Source of the DNA: CAVVYW01 sp963752605
GTDB taxonomy: Bacteria > Actinomycetota > Thermoleophilia > Solirubrobacterales > 70-9
DNA: 64,000 nucleotides
NCBI GenBank assembly: GCA_963752605.1
Contig: CAVVYW010000005.1
Span: forward strand, 434,001 to 498,000
Direction of reading: 5' to 3'
Position 1 is the first letter of the stretch, and the number at the start of each line of letters is the position of its first letter. The notes under the pieces are model-generated. The model was not told the DNA's origin, did no database searches, and saw only the letters and a list, made by a program, of their open reading frames with translations. This document shows, in pieces, positions 26,632 to 35,269 of the stretch. Position numbers and translations under genes: made by a program.

Positions 26632-27344
26632 CCGAGGCTTTTCTTCAGCTTCAGCGCGTTCTCCGGCGCGTAGCCGCTCCAGTCGTTGTTGAAGTAGGCG
26701 TAGATCTCAGTGGAGCGCCGCCACTGACCGAGGCGGCGCGCCCAGGTCTCGAGCTCGGGATAGGAGTAGTTGCCCTTCCGCCCGCGCCGGCCGTGGTGGA
26801 AGCGGATGAAGGTCCAGCCGGCCGTTCGCTCGTGGGTCTGGAACGGCCACTTCGGGTGGTCGCCGATCACCAGCGCGGCATCGTGTGCGCCCAGCAGCTC
26901 GTAGACGTCCTTGACGAACCAGCTCGGGTGGCGGAACTCGAAGGCGTGCCGCCCGTCCGGAAGCTGCTCGAGGGCCTTGCTCAGCCGCTGGTCGTCGCGG
27001 TGGAAGTTCTCGGGGAATTGCCAGAGCACCGGCCCGAGCTTTCCGGACTCGATCAGCGGCTTCAGGGGGTCGTAGAAGCGCTTCAGGTAGGGCCCGAGCC
27101 CCTTCAGGCGCTTGACGTGGGTGAGGTAGCGGCTCGCCTTGACGGCGAAGACGAAGTCGTCGGGGGTCTCCCTCACCCAGGTCTCGACGGCGGACTTGGA
27201 GGGCAGCCGATAGAAGGTGTTGTTCACCTCGACAGTGTCGAAGTGCTCGGCGTAGGTGGCGAGCCAGCGTTTCTCCGGGAGCTTCTCCGGATAGAGGCGC
27301 CCGCGCCAGTCGGTGTAGGACCAGCCCGAGCAGCCGATGTGCAC
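26628..27344 (-). CDS. DUF72 family protein
   Basis: 238 residues with the DUF72 TIM-barrel pattern: HIGCSGWSYTDWRGRLYP, VEVNNTFYRLPS, FVFAVKASRYLTH, LGPVLWQFPENFHRD, AFEFRHPSWF and a C-terminal IYAYFNNDWSGYAPENA. The biochemical role is unknown. GTG 27344 is chosen because HIGCSGW is the family N-terminus. It lies 13 bases after the phosphatase gene and is probably in its operon. Confidence 0.92.
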   Translation of the reverse strand: MHIGCSGWSYTDWRGRLYPEKLPEKRWLATYAEHFDTVEVNNTFYRLPSKSAVETWVRETPDDFVFAVKASRYLTHVKRLKGLGPYLKRFYDPLKPLIESGKLGPVLWQFPENFHRDDQRLSKALEQLPDGRHAFEFRHPSWFVKDVYELLGAHDAALVIGDHPKWPFQTHERTAGWTFIRFHHGRRGRKGNYSYPELETWARRLGQWRRSTEIYAYFNNDWSGYAPENALKLKKSLG

Positions 27345-27357
27345 CGGCCGCCGGCCG

Positions 27358-28920
27358 CTAGCCCTCGCCACTGCGATACAGGACGAGTACGGCGATGTCG
27401 TCTCGGGGCTCGCCGCCCTGGCGCTCGATCGCCGCGGCCGCGAGTCGCTCCGCGACCTGCTCCGCACTTTCGCCGGAGGCCCCCGCGAGCTGCCGTTCCA
27501 GCCAGTCGGGGCTCTCCCCGTTGGCGCGATCGCGCGGCTCGATCATCCCGTCGGTGTAGAGCACCAGCGCGTCCCCGGGGCAGAGCTTCGCGTCGACGTC
27601 CGCGAGCGCGGGGGAGGGGAGGGCGCCGAGCAGGGTCCCAGGCTCACCGACCCGCTCCACGGTCCCGTCGCGCCGCAGGATCAGCGGAAGCGGATGACCG
27701 CCGAGGGAGACTGTCAGCCGCGCGTCGTCGGCCCCGTTCGACGGCGCGGCGATGCGCGCCAGCGCAGCCGTGCAGTAGCGCAGGTCGGATCTCTCGGCGT
27801 TGATCGAGTCGTGCAGGGTCCTGAGGACCTCGCTCGGATCGGTTTCCGGCGAGGACGCGGTGCGAATCGTGTAGCGGGCGAGCGAAGTCAGCGCCGCCGC
27901 CTCGGGGCCCTTCCCGCAGACATCGCCGATCACGGCGTTCCAGGTCCCGCCGCCGCTGGGGAAGACGTCGTAGAAGTCGCCGCCCACCTCGTAGGCTGCC
28001 TCGCCGGCCGCGAGGAACCGCGAGGCGACCTCGAAGCCACTCATCCGCGGCAGGGAGCGGGGGAGGAGGCTGTGCTGGAGGACGCCGGCGATGTGCGCCT
28101 GCTGCTCGTGCAGCCGGGCGTTGTCGAGGGCGAGCGCGGCCCTGTCCGCAAGCCGCTTCGCGGTGCGGCGCGCCGTATCGTCGAAGCCCCGGTTCGCGCT
28201 CATGATCCAGAGCGTCAGCGCGCCGAGCACCGATCCGCGCGCGCCGAGCGGGAGCACCATGCAGGAGTTGAACCGGTGACGGCGCAGCAAGGCCCGCTCG
28301 TTGCTGCGCGAGGTGATCGCCTCGACCTGGTCGTCCGAGAGCTGGTCGAGCACCTGCGGGCGCCCGGTGCGGATCACCTCGGCGGCGGGATGGGCGCCGC
28401 TCGGATCGATCGGGCCCTCCTCCCGCAGTCGAACGAAGGCCTCGGCGAGCTCGGGATCGAGGCCCTCGGCGGCGAACCGGACGATCTCGCCACTGGGATC
28501 GATCATGTCGACCATCGCGACGTCGCCGAGAGCGGGGACTGCGAGGCGGACGAGCTCGTCCGCCCGCTGCTTTTGGTCGAGGGCCCCCTCCATGAGGACG
28601 CTGGCGTCGGCGAGCAGCTCGGACGCGTCCTGCTCGCGCCTCAAATTCGTCCTCAGAGTCGCGATCCAGAGCCCCAGCAGCGCTCCAGCGCCTGCGGTGA
28701 GGAGCGTGGTGAGGTACTGAAGGAGTTGGTCCTCGCCGAGGTTCCAGGTCGCCGAGATCGCCGCGAGCGTCACGCAGAGGGCCCCGACCACGGCGGTCTC
28801 GGGCCTCGAGGACCTCATCGCGGCGATGACCGGCGGGATCGCGAGCAGGCCGATCAGCAGCACGCTTTGTCCAGCGAGTCCATCAACAATGGCAATAAGG
28901 CTCGCCGCGAACATGGCCAC
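27358..28920 (-). CDS. Membrane GAF-SpoIIE protein phosphatase (partner-switching)
   Basis: 520 residues. Three or four N-terminal hydrophobic helices (to about residue 90), a GAF domain (about 105-275; LADASVLMEGALDQKQRADELV to ARRTAKRLADRAALALDNARL) and a SpoIIE/PP2C domain. Metal-binding motifs include VGGDFYDVF, IGDVCGKGPEAAALT, LGGHPLPL, LYTDGMIEPRD and RDDIAVLVL. Such phosphatases dephosphorylate anti-anti-sigma factors. The RsbW-like kinase 0.7 kb away fits that network, though no antagonist gene is present here. Confidence 0.93.
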   Translation of the reverse strand: MAMFAASLIAIVDGLAGQSVLLIGLLAIPPVIAAMRSSRPETAVVGALCVTLAAISATWNLGEDQLLQYLTTLLTAGAGALLGLWIATLRTNLRREQDASELLADASVLMEGALDQKQRADELVRLAVPALGDVAMVDMIDPSGEIVRFAAEGLDPELAEAFVRLREEGPIDPSGAHPAAEVIRTGRPQVLDQLSDDQVEAITSRSNERALLRRHRFNSCMVLPLGARGSVLGALTLWIMSANRGFDDTARRTAKRLADRAALALDNARLHEQQAHIAGVLQHSLLPRSLPRMSGFEVASRFLAAGEAAYEVGGDFYDVFPSGGGTWNAVIGDVCGKGPEAAALTSLARYTIRTASSPETDPSEVLRTLHDSINAERSDLRYCTAALARIAAPSNGADDARLTVSLGGHPLPLILRRDGTVERVGEPGTLLGALPSPALADVDAKLCPGDALVLYTDGMIEPRDRANGESPDWLERQLAGASGESAEQVAERLAAAAIERQGGEPRDDIAVLVLYRSGEG

Positions 28921-29085
28921 GAGCGCCGGGGCCGAGATCTCCCGGAGGCCGGCGAGGGTCGGAGGCGGCTTGACGAGGACTCGCTCGCTGATGCACTCAT
29001 CGTAAGTAGGTAGGAGCCGCTTGGGGCCGGGAACCGCGAAAAACGGGCGAATCTACGAGAGATTGAGCGTGCTTGGATACCGCGA

Positions 29086-29436
29086 ATGGCCAGCACGCCG
29101 GGCGAACAGATCGATTTCGCGCAGTTCGAGGCCGTGGACATGCGCGTCGGGCGGATCGTCGCCGTCGAGGACTTCCCGGAGGCGCGAAAACCCGCCTGGA
29201 AGCTGGAGATCGACTTCGGCCCGGAGATCGGCCGAAAGCGCTCCTCGGCGCGGATAACGAACTATTCGCGCGAGGAGCTCACCGGACGGCTCGTCGTGGG
29301 GGTCGTGAACTTCCCGCCGCGGCAAGTAGGGCCGATTTCGTCGGAGGTGCTCGTCCTGGGGGCTCTGGACGACGAGAAGGGCGTGATCCTGCTGCATCCC
29401 GGCGAGGACGTGGCCCTGGGGTCGCGGATCGCCTGA
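29086..29436 (+). CDS. csaA: CsaA-like tRNA-binding chaperone domain protein
   Basis: 116 residues of the tRNA-binding OB fold. DFAQFEAVDMRVGRIVAVEDFPEARKPAWKL and the end VILLHPGEDVALGSRIA match CsaA. The family binds tRNA-like structures and has been linked to protein export in Bacillus. Standalone gene; ATG 29086. Confidence 0.93.
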   Translation: MASTPGEQIDFAQFEAVDMRVGRIVAVEDFPEARKPAWKLEIDFGPEIGRKRSSARITNYSREELTGRLVVGVVNFPPRQVGPISSEVLVLGALDDEKGVILLHPGEDVALGSRIA

Positions 29437-29535
29437 CTCCGGGCTCGTGGCCAGGTTTACGTAACTGTTCTTATCGAGCGTTGCCTCCGGCACGCCTACG
29501 GACCCCATCCGGGTGCGGGAAATCCGGCCCACGGT

Positions 29536-29561
29536 GTTGTGGGAATTACGGATGTGGGTAT
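29536..29561 (+). promoter_or_regulatory. Candidate SigB/SigF-type promoter
   Basis: GTTG at 29536-29539 and GGGTAT at 29556-29561 are 16 bases apart, close to the GTTT-N14-16-GGGTAT consensus of stress/alternative sigma factors of the SigB group. It lies 18 bases before the RsbW-like gene, the class of gene such sigma factors often autoregulate. Inference from consensus only. Confidence 0.5.
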
Positions 29562-29578
29562 AGAAAAGACGTACGACG

Positions 29579-29959
29579 ATGCTCGTGGTGGATCAAGAGC
29601 TAGATATGACTCTGCCCCCCCGGCCGGAATCGGTGGGGGAAGCTCGCCATGCCCTCCGGCGGGTGCTCGAGGGCTTGGATGAGCGAACCCGGGACGGCGT
29701 CACCGTGATCGTCTCCGAGCTTGTGACGAACGCAATCAAGCACGGCCCGGATCGGCCGATCGCGCTCCGCATCTGGCGGGATGGCGAGGCCATTCGCGGC
29801 GAGATCGAGGACGAGGGCCGCGGCAAGGTCGAGATCTGGCGTGAGAGCGAACGCGGCGCCCGGGGCGGCTACGGCCTGCCCATAGTGGAGGCGATGAGCG
29901 ACCGCTGGGGCGTCAAAGACGGCAACACGAGCGTCTGGTTCGAGCTCGTCGGCAACTAG
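29579..29959 (+). CDS. RsbW-like ATP-binding anti-sigma/regulatory kinase
   Basis: 126 residues of a single HATPase_c domain: VSELVTNAIKHGPD (N box), EIEDEGRGKVE (G1) and GGYGLPIVEAMSDRWGV (G2). Standalone HATPases of this size bind sigma factors and phosphorylate STAS antagonists. There is no transmembrane segment. A SigB-like promoter precedes it, and a SpoIIE phosphatase is encoded nearby. Confidence 0.9.
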   Translation: MLVVDQELDMTLPPRPESVGEARHALRRVLEGLDERTRDGVTVIVSELVTNAIKHGPDRPIALRIWRDGEAIRGEIEDEGRGKVEIWRESERGARGGYGLPIVEAMSDRWGVKDGNTSVWFELVGN

Positions 29960-29969
29960 CCGAAGCGGC

Positions 29970-30377
29970 TCACCCCAGGCAGGCGGACACCGCCTCTCGC
30001 TCCGCGCGCGACGGGGAGTCGGCGAACACCGCGACGGCATTCTGCTTCGCGACGACGCGCTGATCCGCGTCCGAGATCCCGAGCGGCAGCATCGCTCCCT
30101 GCACGTCCGCGGCGGTTCGCTCCGCCTTCGCCTCGGTTCCCTGGACCACGACGTCGACCCTCGTCCCGCTTCGTGAGTAGGCGCTGAAGTCCGGCGCGGT
30201 GCTCAGGTAGAGCGGCGGGCCCGACGCCTCCGCACCGTGCGCCTTCGCGCCCAGTTCATGATCGGCGAGGCACTCGCGCACCGAATCCTCGGTGAGCTGT
30301 TCGGTCTCGTCTCCGCCACAGGAGGCGAGGAGGCTCGCCAGTGCGGCGGCGGCGATCAGGCTGAGGGCGCGGCTCAC
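29970..30377 (-). CDS. Small lipoprotein of unknown function
   Basis: 135 residues from GTG 30377. The signal ends in a lipobox (ALASLLASCGGDE). The mature part has two more Cys (VRECLADHELG near the start, AVSACLG at the end) that may pair, and alternating charged/beta segments (RVDVVVQGTEAKAERTAADVQ). I do not recognise a family. It converges with the RsbW-like gene (10 bases apart). Confidence 0.75.
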   Translation of the reverse strand: MSRALSLIAAAALASLLASCGGDETEQLTEDSVRECLADHELGAKAHGAEASGPPLYLSTAPDFSAYSRSGTRVDVVVQGTEAKAERTAADVQGAMLPLGISDADQRVVAKQNAVAVFADSPSRAEREAVSACLG

Positions 30378-30403
30378 GGCCCGAACGCTAGAGAAAGACC
30401 CGC

Positions 30404-30445
30404 AAAAACTGACGCGCCGACCCCAGGGGGATGAAGGTCGGCGCG
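30404..30445 (-). terminator. Strong hairpin with T run on the minus strand, ahead of the lipoprotein gene
   Basis: A perfect 10-bp stem, CGCGCCGACC (30413-30422) with GGTCGGCGCG (30436-30445), has a 13-base loop. Read on the minus strand it is followed after four bases by TTTTT (30404-30408), the form of an intrinsic terminator. No gene ends just upstream of it on that strand, so it could be a transcription attenuator in the lipoprotein leader or the end of a small RNA. Confidence 0.6.
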
Positions 30446-30450
30446 CAGAT

Positions 30451-30488
30451 GAGCCAATCACGGTCGTTTGGATACGCCACGTTGGCTC
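30451..30488. repeat. Inverted repeat next to the terminator-like hairpin
   Basis: GAGCCAA (30451-30457) pairs with TTGGCTC (30482-30488) around a 24-base loop. With the adjacent hairpin it makes about 90 bases of structured RNA in the 198-base gap between the lipoprotein and CcdA genes, which holds no other gene. Confidence 0.5.
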
Positions 30489-30575
30489 AGTCCGGAAACG
30501 CTAGCCCCGGGTGGAAGGCCCCACATCCGTAGAAAACACGGTCTCCGATCAGGGCTTTCCTCCACACTTCCAGGC

Positions 30576-31322
30576 ATGGAGAGCGATCCCGCGGCAGGCG
30601 TAGGCATCCCCCTGGCATTCGCGGCCGGGCTGGTGTCGTTCCTCTCGCCGTGCGTGCTGCCCCTCGTGCCGGGCTACCTCTCGGCCGTGACCGGCGTGGC
30701 GGTCACCGATCTAGGGAAGGCCGACTGGCGGCGGGTGATCCCTCCCAGCCTCGCGTTCGTCGCCAGCTTCTCGGCGATCTTCATCCTGCTCGGCCTCACC
30801 GCCACCGGGCTCGGCAGCACCCTGCAGGACAACCGGGAGCTGCTCAACAAGATCGCCGGCGGGCTGATCATCGCGATGGGGGTCTACTTCATCGCGGCGG
30901 CGCTGGTCCCCCGGTTGAACCGTGAGTGGCACGTTGACTCCCTGCTCGAGCGCGCGGGAAACGGAGGGCCGATCGTCGCGGGGGCGGCCTTCGCGATCGC
31001 CTGGACCCCGTGTGTGGGCCCGGCGCTCGCCTCCATCCTGAGCGCTGCCGGCACCTCGGAGCATCTCGAGCACGGCGCCTTCCTCCTTGCCGTGTATTCG
31101 GCCGGGCTCGCGATCCCGTTCCTGCTGACCGCGATCGCCTTCACGCGGATGACGACCGCCTTCGCCTTCGTCAAGCGGCACTACGGGGCGATCATGGCGA
31201 TCGGCGGCGCCATCCTGGTCGTGATGGGCGTGCTGATCTGGACCGACGAGCTGTTCCGCCTGAACGCCGAGGCGCAGGAGTTCCTCGACCAGTTCGGCCT
31301 CAACTTCTTCCAGGAGATCTGA
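30576..31322 (+). CDS. ccdA: CcdA/DsbD-family thiol-disulfide transmembrane protein
   Basis: 248 residues with six hydrophobic helices. The paired Cys lie in VSFLSPCVLPLVPGYLS (helix 1) and IAWTPCVGPALASILS (helix 4), the CcdA signature. It carries electrons across the membrane to reduce extracytoplasmic thiols for cytochrome c maturation or wall proteins. ATG 30576 avoids an implausible upstream extension. Cytochrome c biogenesis partners are not seen here. Confidence 0.93.
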   Translation: MESDPAAGVGIPLAFAAGLVSFLSPCVLPLVPGYLSAVTGVAVTDLGKADWRRVIPPSLAFVASFSAIFILLGLTATGLGSTLQDNRELLNKIAGGLIIAMGVYFIAAALVPRLNREWHVDSLLERAGNGGPIVAGAAFAIAWTPCVGPALASILSAAGTSEHLEHGAFLLAVYSAGLAIPFLLTAIAFTRMTTAFAFVKRHYGAIMAIGGAILVVMGVLIWTDELFRLNAEAQEFLDQFGLNFFQEI

Positions 31323-31365
31323 CTCGGACTGGCCGCCTGGCCAGTCGCCTCTAGACTCCTCGCGG

Positions 31366-32739
31366 ATGGCCGCGAAGCCGACCAGCTGCATCATCGGCGC
31401 CGGGATCAGCGGCCTAACGGCCGGCAAGGCGCTGAGCGACTGGGGCCTCCCCTACACGTGCTTCGAGTCGAGCAACGACGTCGGCGGCAACTGGTACTTC
31501 GGGAACCCGAACGGGCTCTCCTCGGCGTACCAGTCGCTCCACATCGACACCTCCCGCGACGGCGTCTCCTTCCGGGACATGCCGATGGGGCCGCACGAGT
31601 ACCCCGACTACCCCCACCACTCCCAGATCCGCGGGTACATCGGCCGCTACACGGACGCCTTCCGCCTGCGCGACCAAATCCACTTCGAGACCGCGGTCAA
31701 GCATGCGAAGCGGCTGGACGGAGGCGGCTGGCGGATCACCCTCTCCGACGGCTCCTCCGAGGGATTCGACTTCCTGATCGTCGGCAACGGCCACCACTGG
31801 GATCCCCGCTTCCCCGACTTCCCCGGATCCTTTGACGGCGAGACGATCCACTCCCACCACTACCTCGACCCGACCACCCCGCTCGACCTCCACGGCAAGC
31901 GCGTGCTGGTCGTCGGGATCGGCAACAGCGCTGTTGACATAACGTCGGAGCTCTCGAGGAAGGGCGTCGCCGACAAGGTCTTCATCTCCACACGCAGCGG
32001 CGCCTGGGTGATGCCCAAGTATCTGTTCGGGCGCCCCACGGACACCGTGGTCCGGACCAACCCGCGCATCCCGCCGCGGCTCCAGCGCTGGCTCGCCAGG
32101 CCCCTCCCCTACATCGCGTCGGGACGGATGGAGAACTTCGGGCTCCCTCACCCCAACCACAACTTCCTCGAGGCGCACCCCACCGTCTCGAACGAGCTCC
32201 TGCTGCGGCTTGGGTCGGGCGACGCTGTCGCGAAGCCGAACGTCTCAGAGCTCCAGGGCGACAGCGTCCGCTTCGAGGACGGAACCACCGAGCGGATCGA
32301 CGCAATCGTCTATGCGACGGGCTACAGGATCACGTTCCCCTTCTTCGACGAGGAGTTCCTCTCGGCGCCGGACAACCGCTTCCCGCTCTACAAGCGGATC
32401 TGGAGGCCCGGGATCGACGATCTGGCCTTCGTGGGGTTCGCGCAGGCGATCCCCACCCTGTTCCCGTTCGTCGAGATGCAGAGCAAGCTCGTGGCCCGCT
32501 ACGCGGGCGGCGACTACGCCCTGCCCCGCGAGGCGGAGATGGAGGAGACGATCCGCCGGGACCAGGAGATCCAGGCGGGCCATTTCGCCGACAGGCCGCG
32601 GCACACGATGCAGATCGACCTCTATCGCTACGAGCACGACCTCAAGTCCGAGATCCCGGCCGGCCGGGAGCGGGCACGCAGCGGGATGGCGGCACAGCTC
32701 GCGGGCCGCGCGGCTTCTCGGGAGGCGGCCGTTGCCTGA
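31366..32739 (+). CDS. Flavin-containing monooxygenase
   Basis: 457 residues. FAD-binding GAGISGLTAGKAL near the N-terminus, FESSNDVGGNWYFGN, the FMO/BVMO fingerprint FDGETIHSHHY (FxGxxxHxxxY, FMO type) and a second Rossmann motif VVGIGNSAVDIT for NADPH. It would oxygenate soft nucleophiles or ketones; the substrate is unknown. The stop overlaps the next hydrolase gene (TTG 32732) by eight bases, so the two are one operon. Confidence 0.93.
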   Translation: MAAKPTSCIIGAGISGLTAGKALSDWGLPYTCFESSNDVGGNWYFGNPNGLSSAYQSLHIDTSRDGVSFRDMPMGPHEYPDYPHHSQIRGYIGRYTDAFRLRDQIHFETAVKHAKRLDGGGWRITLSDGSSEGFDFLIVGNGHHWDPRFPDFPGSFDGETIHSHHYLDPTTPLDLHGKRVLVVGIGNSAVDITSELSRKGVADKVFISTRSGAWVMPKYLFGRPTDTVVRTNPRIPPRLQRWLARPLPYIASGRMENFGLPHPNHNFLEAHPTVSNELLLRLGSGDAVAKPNVSELQGDSVRFEDGTTERIDAIVYATGYRITFPFFDEEFLSAPDNRFPLYKRIWRPGIDDLAFVGFAQAIPTLFPFVEMQSKLVARYAGGDYALPREAEMEETIRRDQEIQAGHFADRPRHTMQIDLYRYEHDLKSEIPAGRERARSGMAAQLAGRAASREAAVA

Positions 32740-33697
32740 GCGCCAGGAGTTGGGCTTCCCGAGCGAGGGAGAGCTCTGCTCGGCGTGGCACCTGAAGGGC
32801 GAGGGGGACGCGCTGAGCGGGGAGTCCGGGCGACCCTGCGTGGTCATGGCCCACGGCATCGGCGGAACCAAGGACTCGGGCCTGCTTCCTTTCGCAGAGG
32901 CGTTTGCCGAGGCCGGCCTGGACGTCCTCCTCTTCGACTATCGCTGCTTCGGGGAGTCGAGCGGCGAGCCGCGCCAGCTCGCGCTTCCCCCCCGCCACCG
33001 CGAGGACTACCGCGCCGCCGTGGACTTCGCGCGCCAGCTCGAGGGCGTGGACCCGGCGCGAATCGTGCTCTGGGGCACGTCCTGGTCAGGAGGCCACGTC
33101 ATCTACGTCGCCGCGGAGGATCGCGGGGTCGCCGCGGTCATCTCCCAGACGCCCGACGTGGACGGGCTGGCGACTCTGCGCGAGATGATCAAACAGGTGG
33201 GGCTGGGTCATGTGATGCGTCTCACCCGCGAGGGGCTGAAGGACCAGATCGGCTCGCTTCGCGGCGAGGAGCCGCAGATGGTCCCGATCGTGGCGCCCCC
33301 GGGCCAGACCGCCGCCATGCCCAGTGAGGGAGCGGAAGCGGGCTACAGGGCGATCGCCGGGCCGACCTGGCGGAACGAGATCACCGCCCGCGCGGCTCTC
33401 GTCGAGGGCATGAATCGCGCGACGAGCGTGATGGACCGCATCACCTGCCCGATCCTGGTCCAGAATTCCGATCAGGATCTTGTGATCCCGCCAGCCTCAG
33501 TGCGAGCCGCCGCGTGGAAGGCCAAGGGCCGGGTCGAGGTGCGCGAGTACCCCTGCGCCCACTTCGACGTCTACGTCGGCGAGTGGCGCGAGCGCGCGAT
33601 CGACGACCAGCTCCACTTCCTGCGCCGGCATCTCGACGAGAGGAGGTTCGATGGAGATCACTCGCACGCGTCCGGAGACCCAGCGCGGGCCGGCTGA
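32732..33697 (+). CDS. Alpha/beta hydrolase (dienelactone hydrolase/Xaa-Pro peptidase-like)
   Basis: 321 residues from TTG 32732. VVMAHGIGGTKDSGLLPFAEAFAEAG precedes the nucleophile elbow WGTSWSGGHVIYVAA (GxSxxG). The acid is near NSDQDLVIPP and the His in YPCAHFDVYVGEW. Similar proteins follow FMO/BVMO genes and may act on the ester product. The last 15 residues overlap the short downstream gene in another frame. Confidence 0.87.
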   Translation: MPERQELGFPSEGELCSAWHLKGEGDALSGESGRPCVVMAHGIGGTKDSGLLPFAEAFAEAGLDVLLFDYRCFGESSGEPRQLALPPRHREDYRAAVDFARQLEGVDPARIVLWGTSWSGGHVIYVAAEDRGVAAVISQTPDVDGLATLREMIKQVGLGHVMRLTREGLKDQIGSLRGEEPQMVPIVAPPGQTAAMPSEGAEAGYRAIAGPTWRNEITARAALVEGMNRATSVMDRITCPILVQNSDQDLVIPPASVRAAAWKAKGRVEVREYPCAHFDVYVGEWRERAIDDQLHFLRRHLDERRFDGDHSHASGDPARAG

Positions 33698-33803
33698 GCG
33701 GTTCATGACCCACATCGCGCTGCAGGAGTCGGACGAGGGCGGAAACCCCGCCCACTGGGGCGAGCACGTCACCGACGACGAGTATTTGGCGGGCGAGGAG
33801 TAG
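33651..33803 (+). pseudogene. 50-residue remnant of a cupin protein with the barrel deleted in frame
   Basis: ATG 33651 follows a perfect AGGAGG (33641-33646). The peptide starts MEITRTRPETQRGPAERF, like the N-terminus of small single-domain cupins (GPAEWFTG...), then jumps to MTHIALQESDEGGNPAHWGE and HVTDDEYL, like their C-terminus. The roughly 75 residues between, with the metal-binding His motifs, are missing, yet the frame is kept and TAG ends it at 33803. It is either a deletion relic, a microprotein or an assembly collapse. The comparison rests on my memory of the family. Confidence 0.6.
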
Positions 33804-33812
33804 GCCGCCGTT

Positions 33813-34121
33813 CTAGGCGGGCGGGTCCGACGGCGGGGCGCCACCAGGCACGGCCACCTCGACCGGGATGCCGAGCGCCTCGGCCTCCTCGATCCCCTCT
33901 CCCTCGATGTCGCGGGAGCAGACGATCTTGAAGCGGCCGGTGCCCATCTCATCGTCTGGGACCAACGGCAGTCCGCGAATCTCCTCCCAGCCGAGACGGT
34001 CGATCTCGAACGGGTTCATGCGGACCTCCGCGGCGGGAAACGGGCAGTTCGAGTTGTGCTGGTCGATCGCCCGGGAGATCGCTTCGAGGTTCTTCGGCGC
34101 TGATTTGCCCACCGCGGTCAA
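33813..34121 (-). CDS. Small conserved-looking protein of unknown function
   Basis: 102 residues, with no signal or membrane helix. The N-terminus (KSAPKNLEAISRAIDQHNSNC) is helical and the middle reads VRMNPFEIDRLGWEEIRGLP, followed by IVCSRDIEGEGIEEAEALGI. Two Cys are present. It has good coding character (GC3 like its neighbours) and diverges from dinB, with 47 bases between starts. I do not recognise the family. Confidence 0.7.
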   Translation of the reverse strand: MTAVGKSAPKNLEAISRAIDQHNSNCPFPAAEVRMNPFEIDRLGWEEIRGLPLVPDDEMGTGRFKIVCSRDIEGEGIEEAEALGIPVEVAVPGGAPPSDPPA

Positions 34122-34168
34122 TGTAGCGAGCGGCGTCGTGTCGCGGGCGTAAAGTCGGTGAGACGCAG

Positions 34169-35269
34169 GTGATCGCCCACGTCGACATGGACGCTTTCTA
34201 CGTCTCGATCGAGATGCTGCGCCATCCCGAGCTTCGCGGCAAGGCGGTGGTGGTCGCCTACGACGGCCCGCGGGGAGTCGTCACGACGGCGTCCTACGAG
34301 GCGCGCAAGTACGGGGTCCACTCGGCCCTGCCGATGGTGACGGCGCGCCGCCGCTGCCCGAAGCTCACGGTGCTGCCGGTGGACATGCAGCTCTACCGGC
34401 GCGGCTCGGTGAAGGTGATGGAGACTCTTCGCGAGTTCAGCGATCAGGTCGAGGTCGTGGGCATGGACGAGGCGTACGTGGACCTCTCGGACTCGCCGGT
34501 GCCGCAGTCGCGGGCGCGCGAGATCAAGCGGCGGATCAAGGAGGAGACGCGCCTGGTCTGCTCGATCGGCCTGGCGCCGAACAAGCTGATGGCGAAGATC
34601 GCCTCCGACCTCGACAAGCCGGACGGTTTCTACGTCCTGGAGCAGGATGGCTGGCTGCCGGCGGTGGGCCAGAAGCAGGCGACGCTGCTGCCCGGGGTCG
34701 GTCCGCGCACGTTCGAGAAGCTTCAGGCGATCGGGATCGAGACGGTCTCGGACCTCGCCAAGGCCGAGCCCGGCACGCTCGAGCGCGCCTTCGGCCCCAA
34801 CCACGGCAGGGACCTGCGGGAGCGCGCGAACGGGAGCGGCAGCTCCACCCTGACCCTCGAACGCCGGCGAAAGTCAGAGAGCCGCGAGACCACGTTCAAC
34901 GCCGATGTCACCGATCGCGCGAAGCTCGTCGAGACAGTCGAGACGCTGGCCGGCTCCGTCTGCGAGAGCCTCGATCAGCACGGAAGCACAGGCCGCACGG
35001 TGACGCTGAAGATCCGGCTGCAGCCCTTCAAGACCTACACGCGGTCGCGGACCCTCCCCTCCCCCACCAACGACCCGGAGCTGGTCACGCGCACGGCGCG
35101 CGAGCTGCTCGAGCGATTCGACCCGAGCGACCCGGTGCGCTTGATCGGCGTCGGGGTCGCGGGATTGGATCGGGGCGAGGCCGAGAACGCGAACGGCCCG
35201 GCCACCCCGGCCTCCGAGCAGGAGACCGAAGCGGCCGGGCCGCTCACACTCGAGCTCGGCTCGAGCTAG
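34169..35269 (+). CDS. dinB: DNA polymerase IV (Y family)
   Basis: 366 residues. The catalytic palm has HVDMDAFYVSIE and VGMDEAYVDLSD (metal-binding Asp/Asp-Glu). SIGLAPNKLMAKIASDLDKPDG and the helix-hairpin-helix segment LLPGVGPRTFEKLQAIGIETVSDLA follow, then the little-finger domain. It performs error-prone translesion synthesis. The C-terminus is short and lacks an obvious QLxLF beta-clamp motif (it ends LTLELGSS). GTG 34169. Its stop shares CTAG with the rlpA-like gene. Confidence 0.96.
   Translation: MIAHVDMDAFYVSIEMLRHPELRGKAVVVAYDGPRGVVTTASYEARKYGVHSALPMVTARRRCPKLTVLPVDMQLYRRGSVKVMETLREFSDQVEVVGMDEAYVDLSDSPVPQSRAREIKRRIKEETRLVCSIGLAPNKLMAKIASDLDKPDGFYVLEQDGWLPAVGQKQATLLPGVGPRTFEKLQAIGIETVSDLAKAEPGTLERAFGPNHGRDLRERANGSGSSTLTLERRRKSESRETTFNADVTDRAKLVETVETLAGSVCESLDQHGSTGRTVTLKIRLQPFKTYTRSRTLPSPTNDPELVTRTARELLERFDPSDPVRLIGVGVAGLDRGEAENANGPATPASEQETEAAGPLTLELGSS

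Noticed and set aside
31366..33697. Biosynthetic gene cluster around the FMO operon
   Set aside because: Only a monooxygenase, a hydrolase and a cupin relic are present, with no synthase, carrier or transporter genes.
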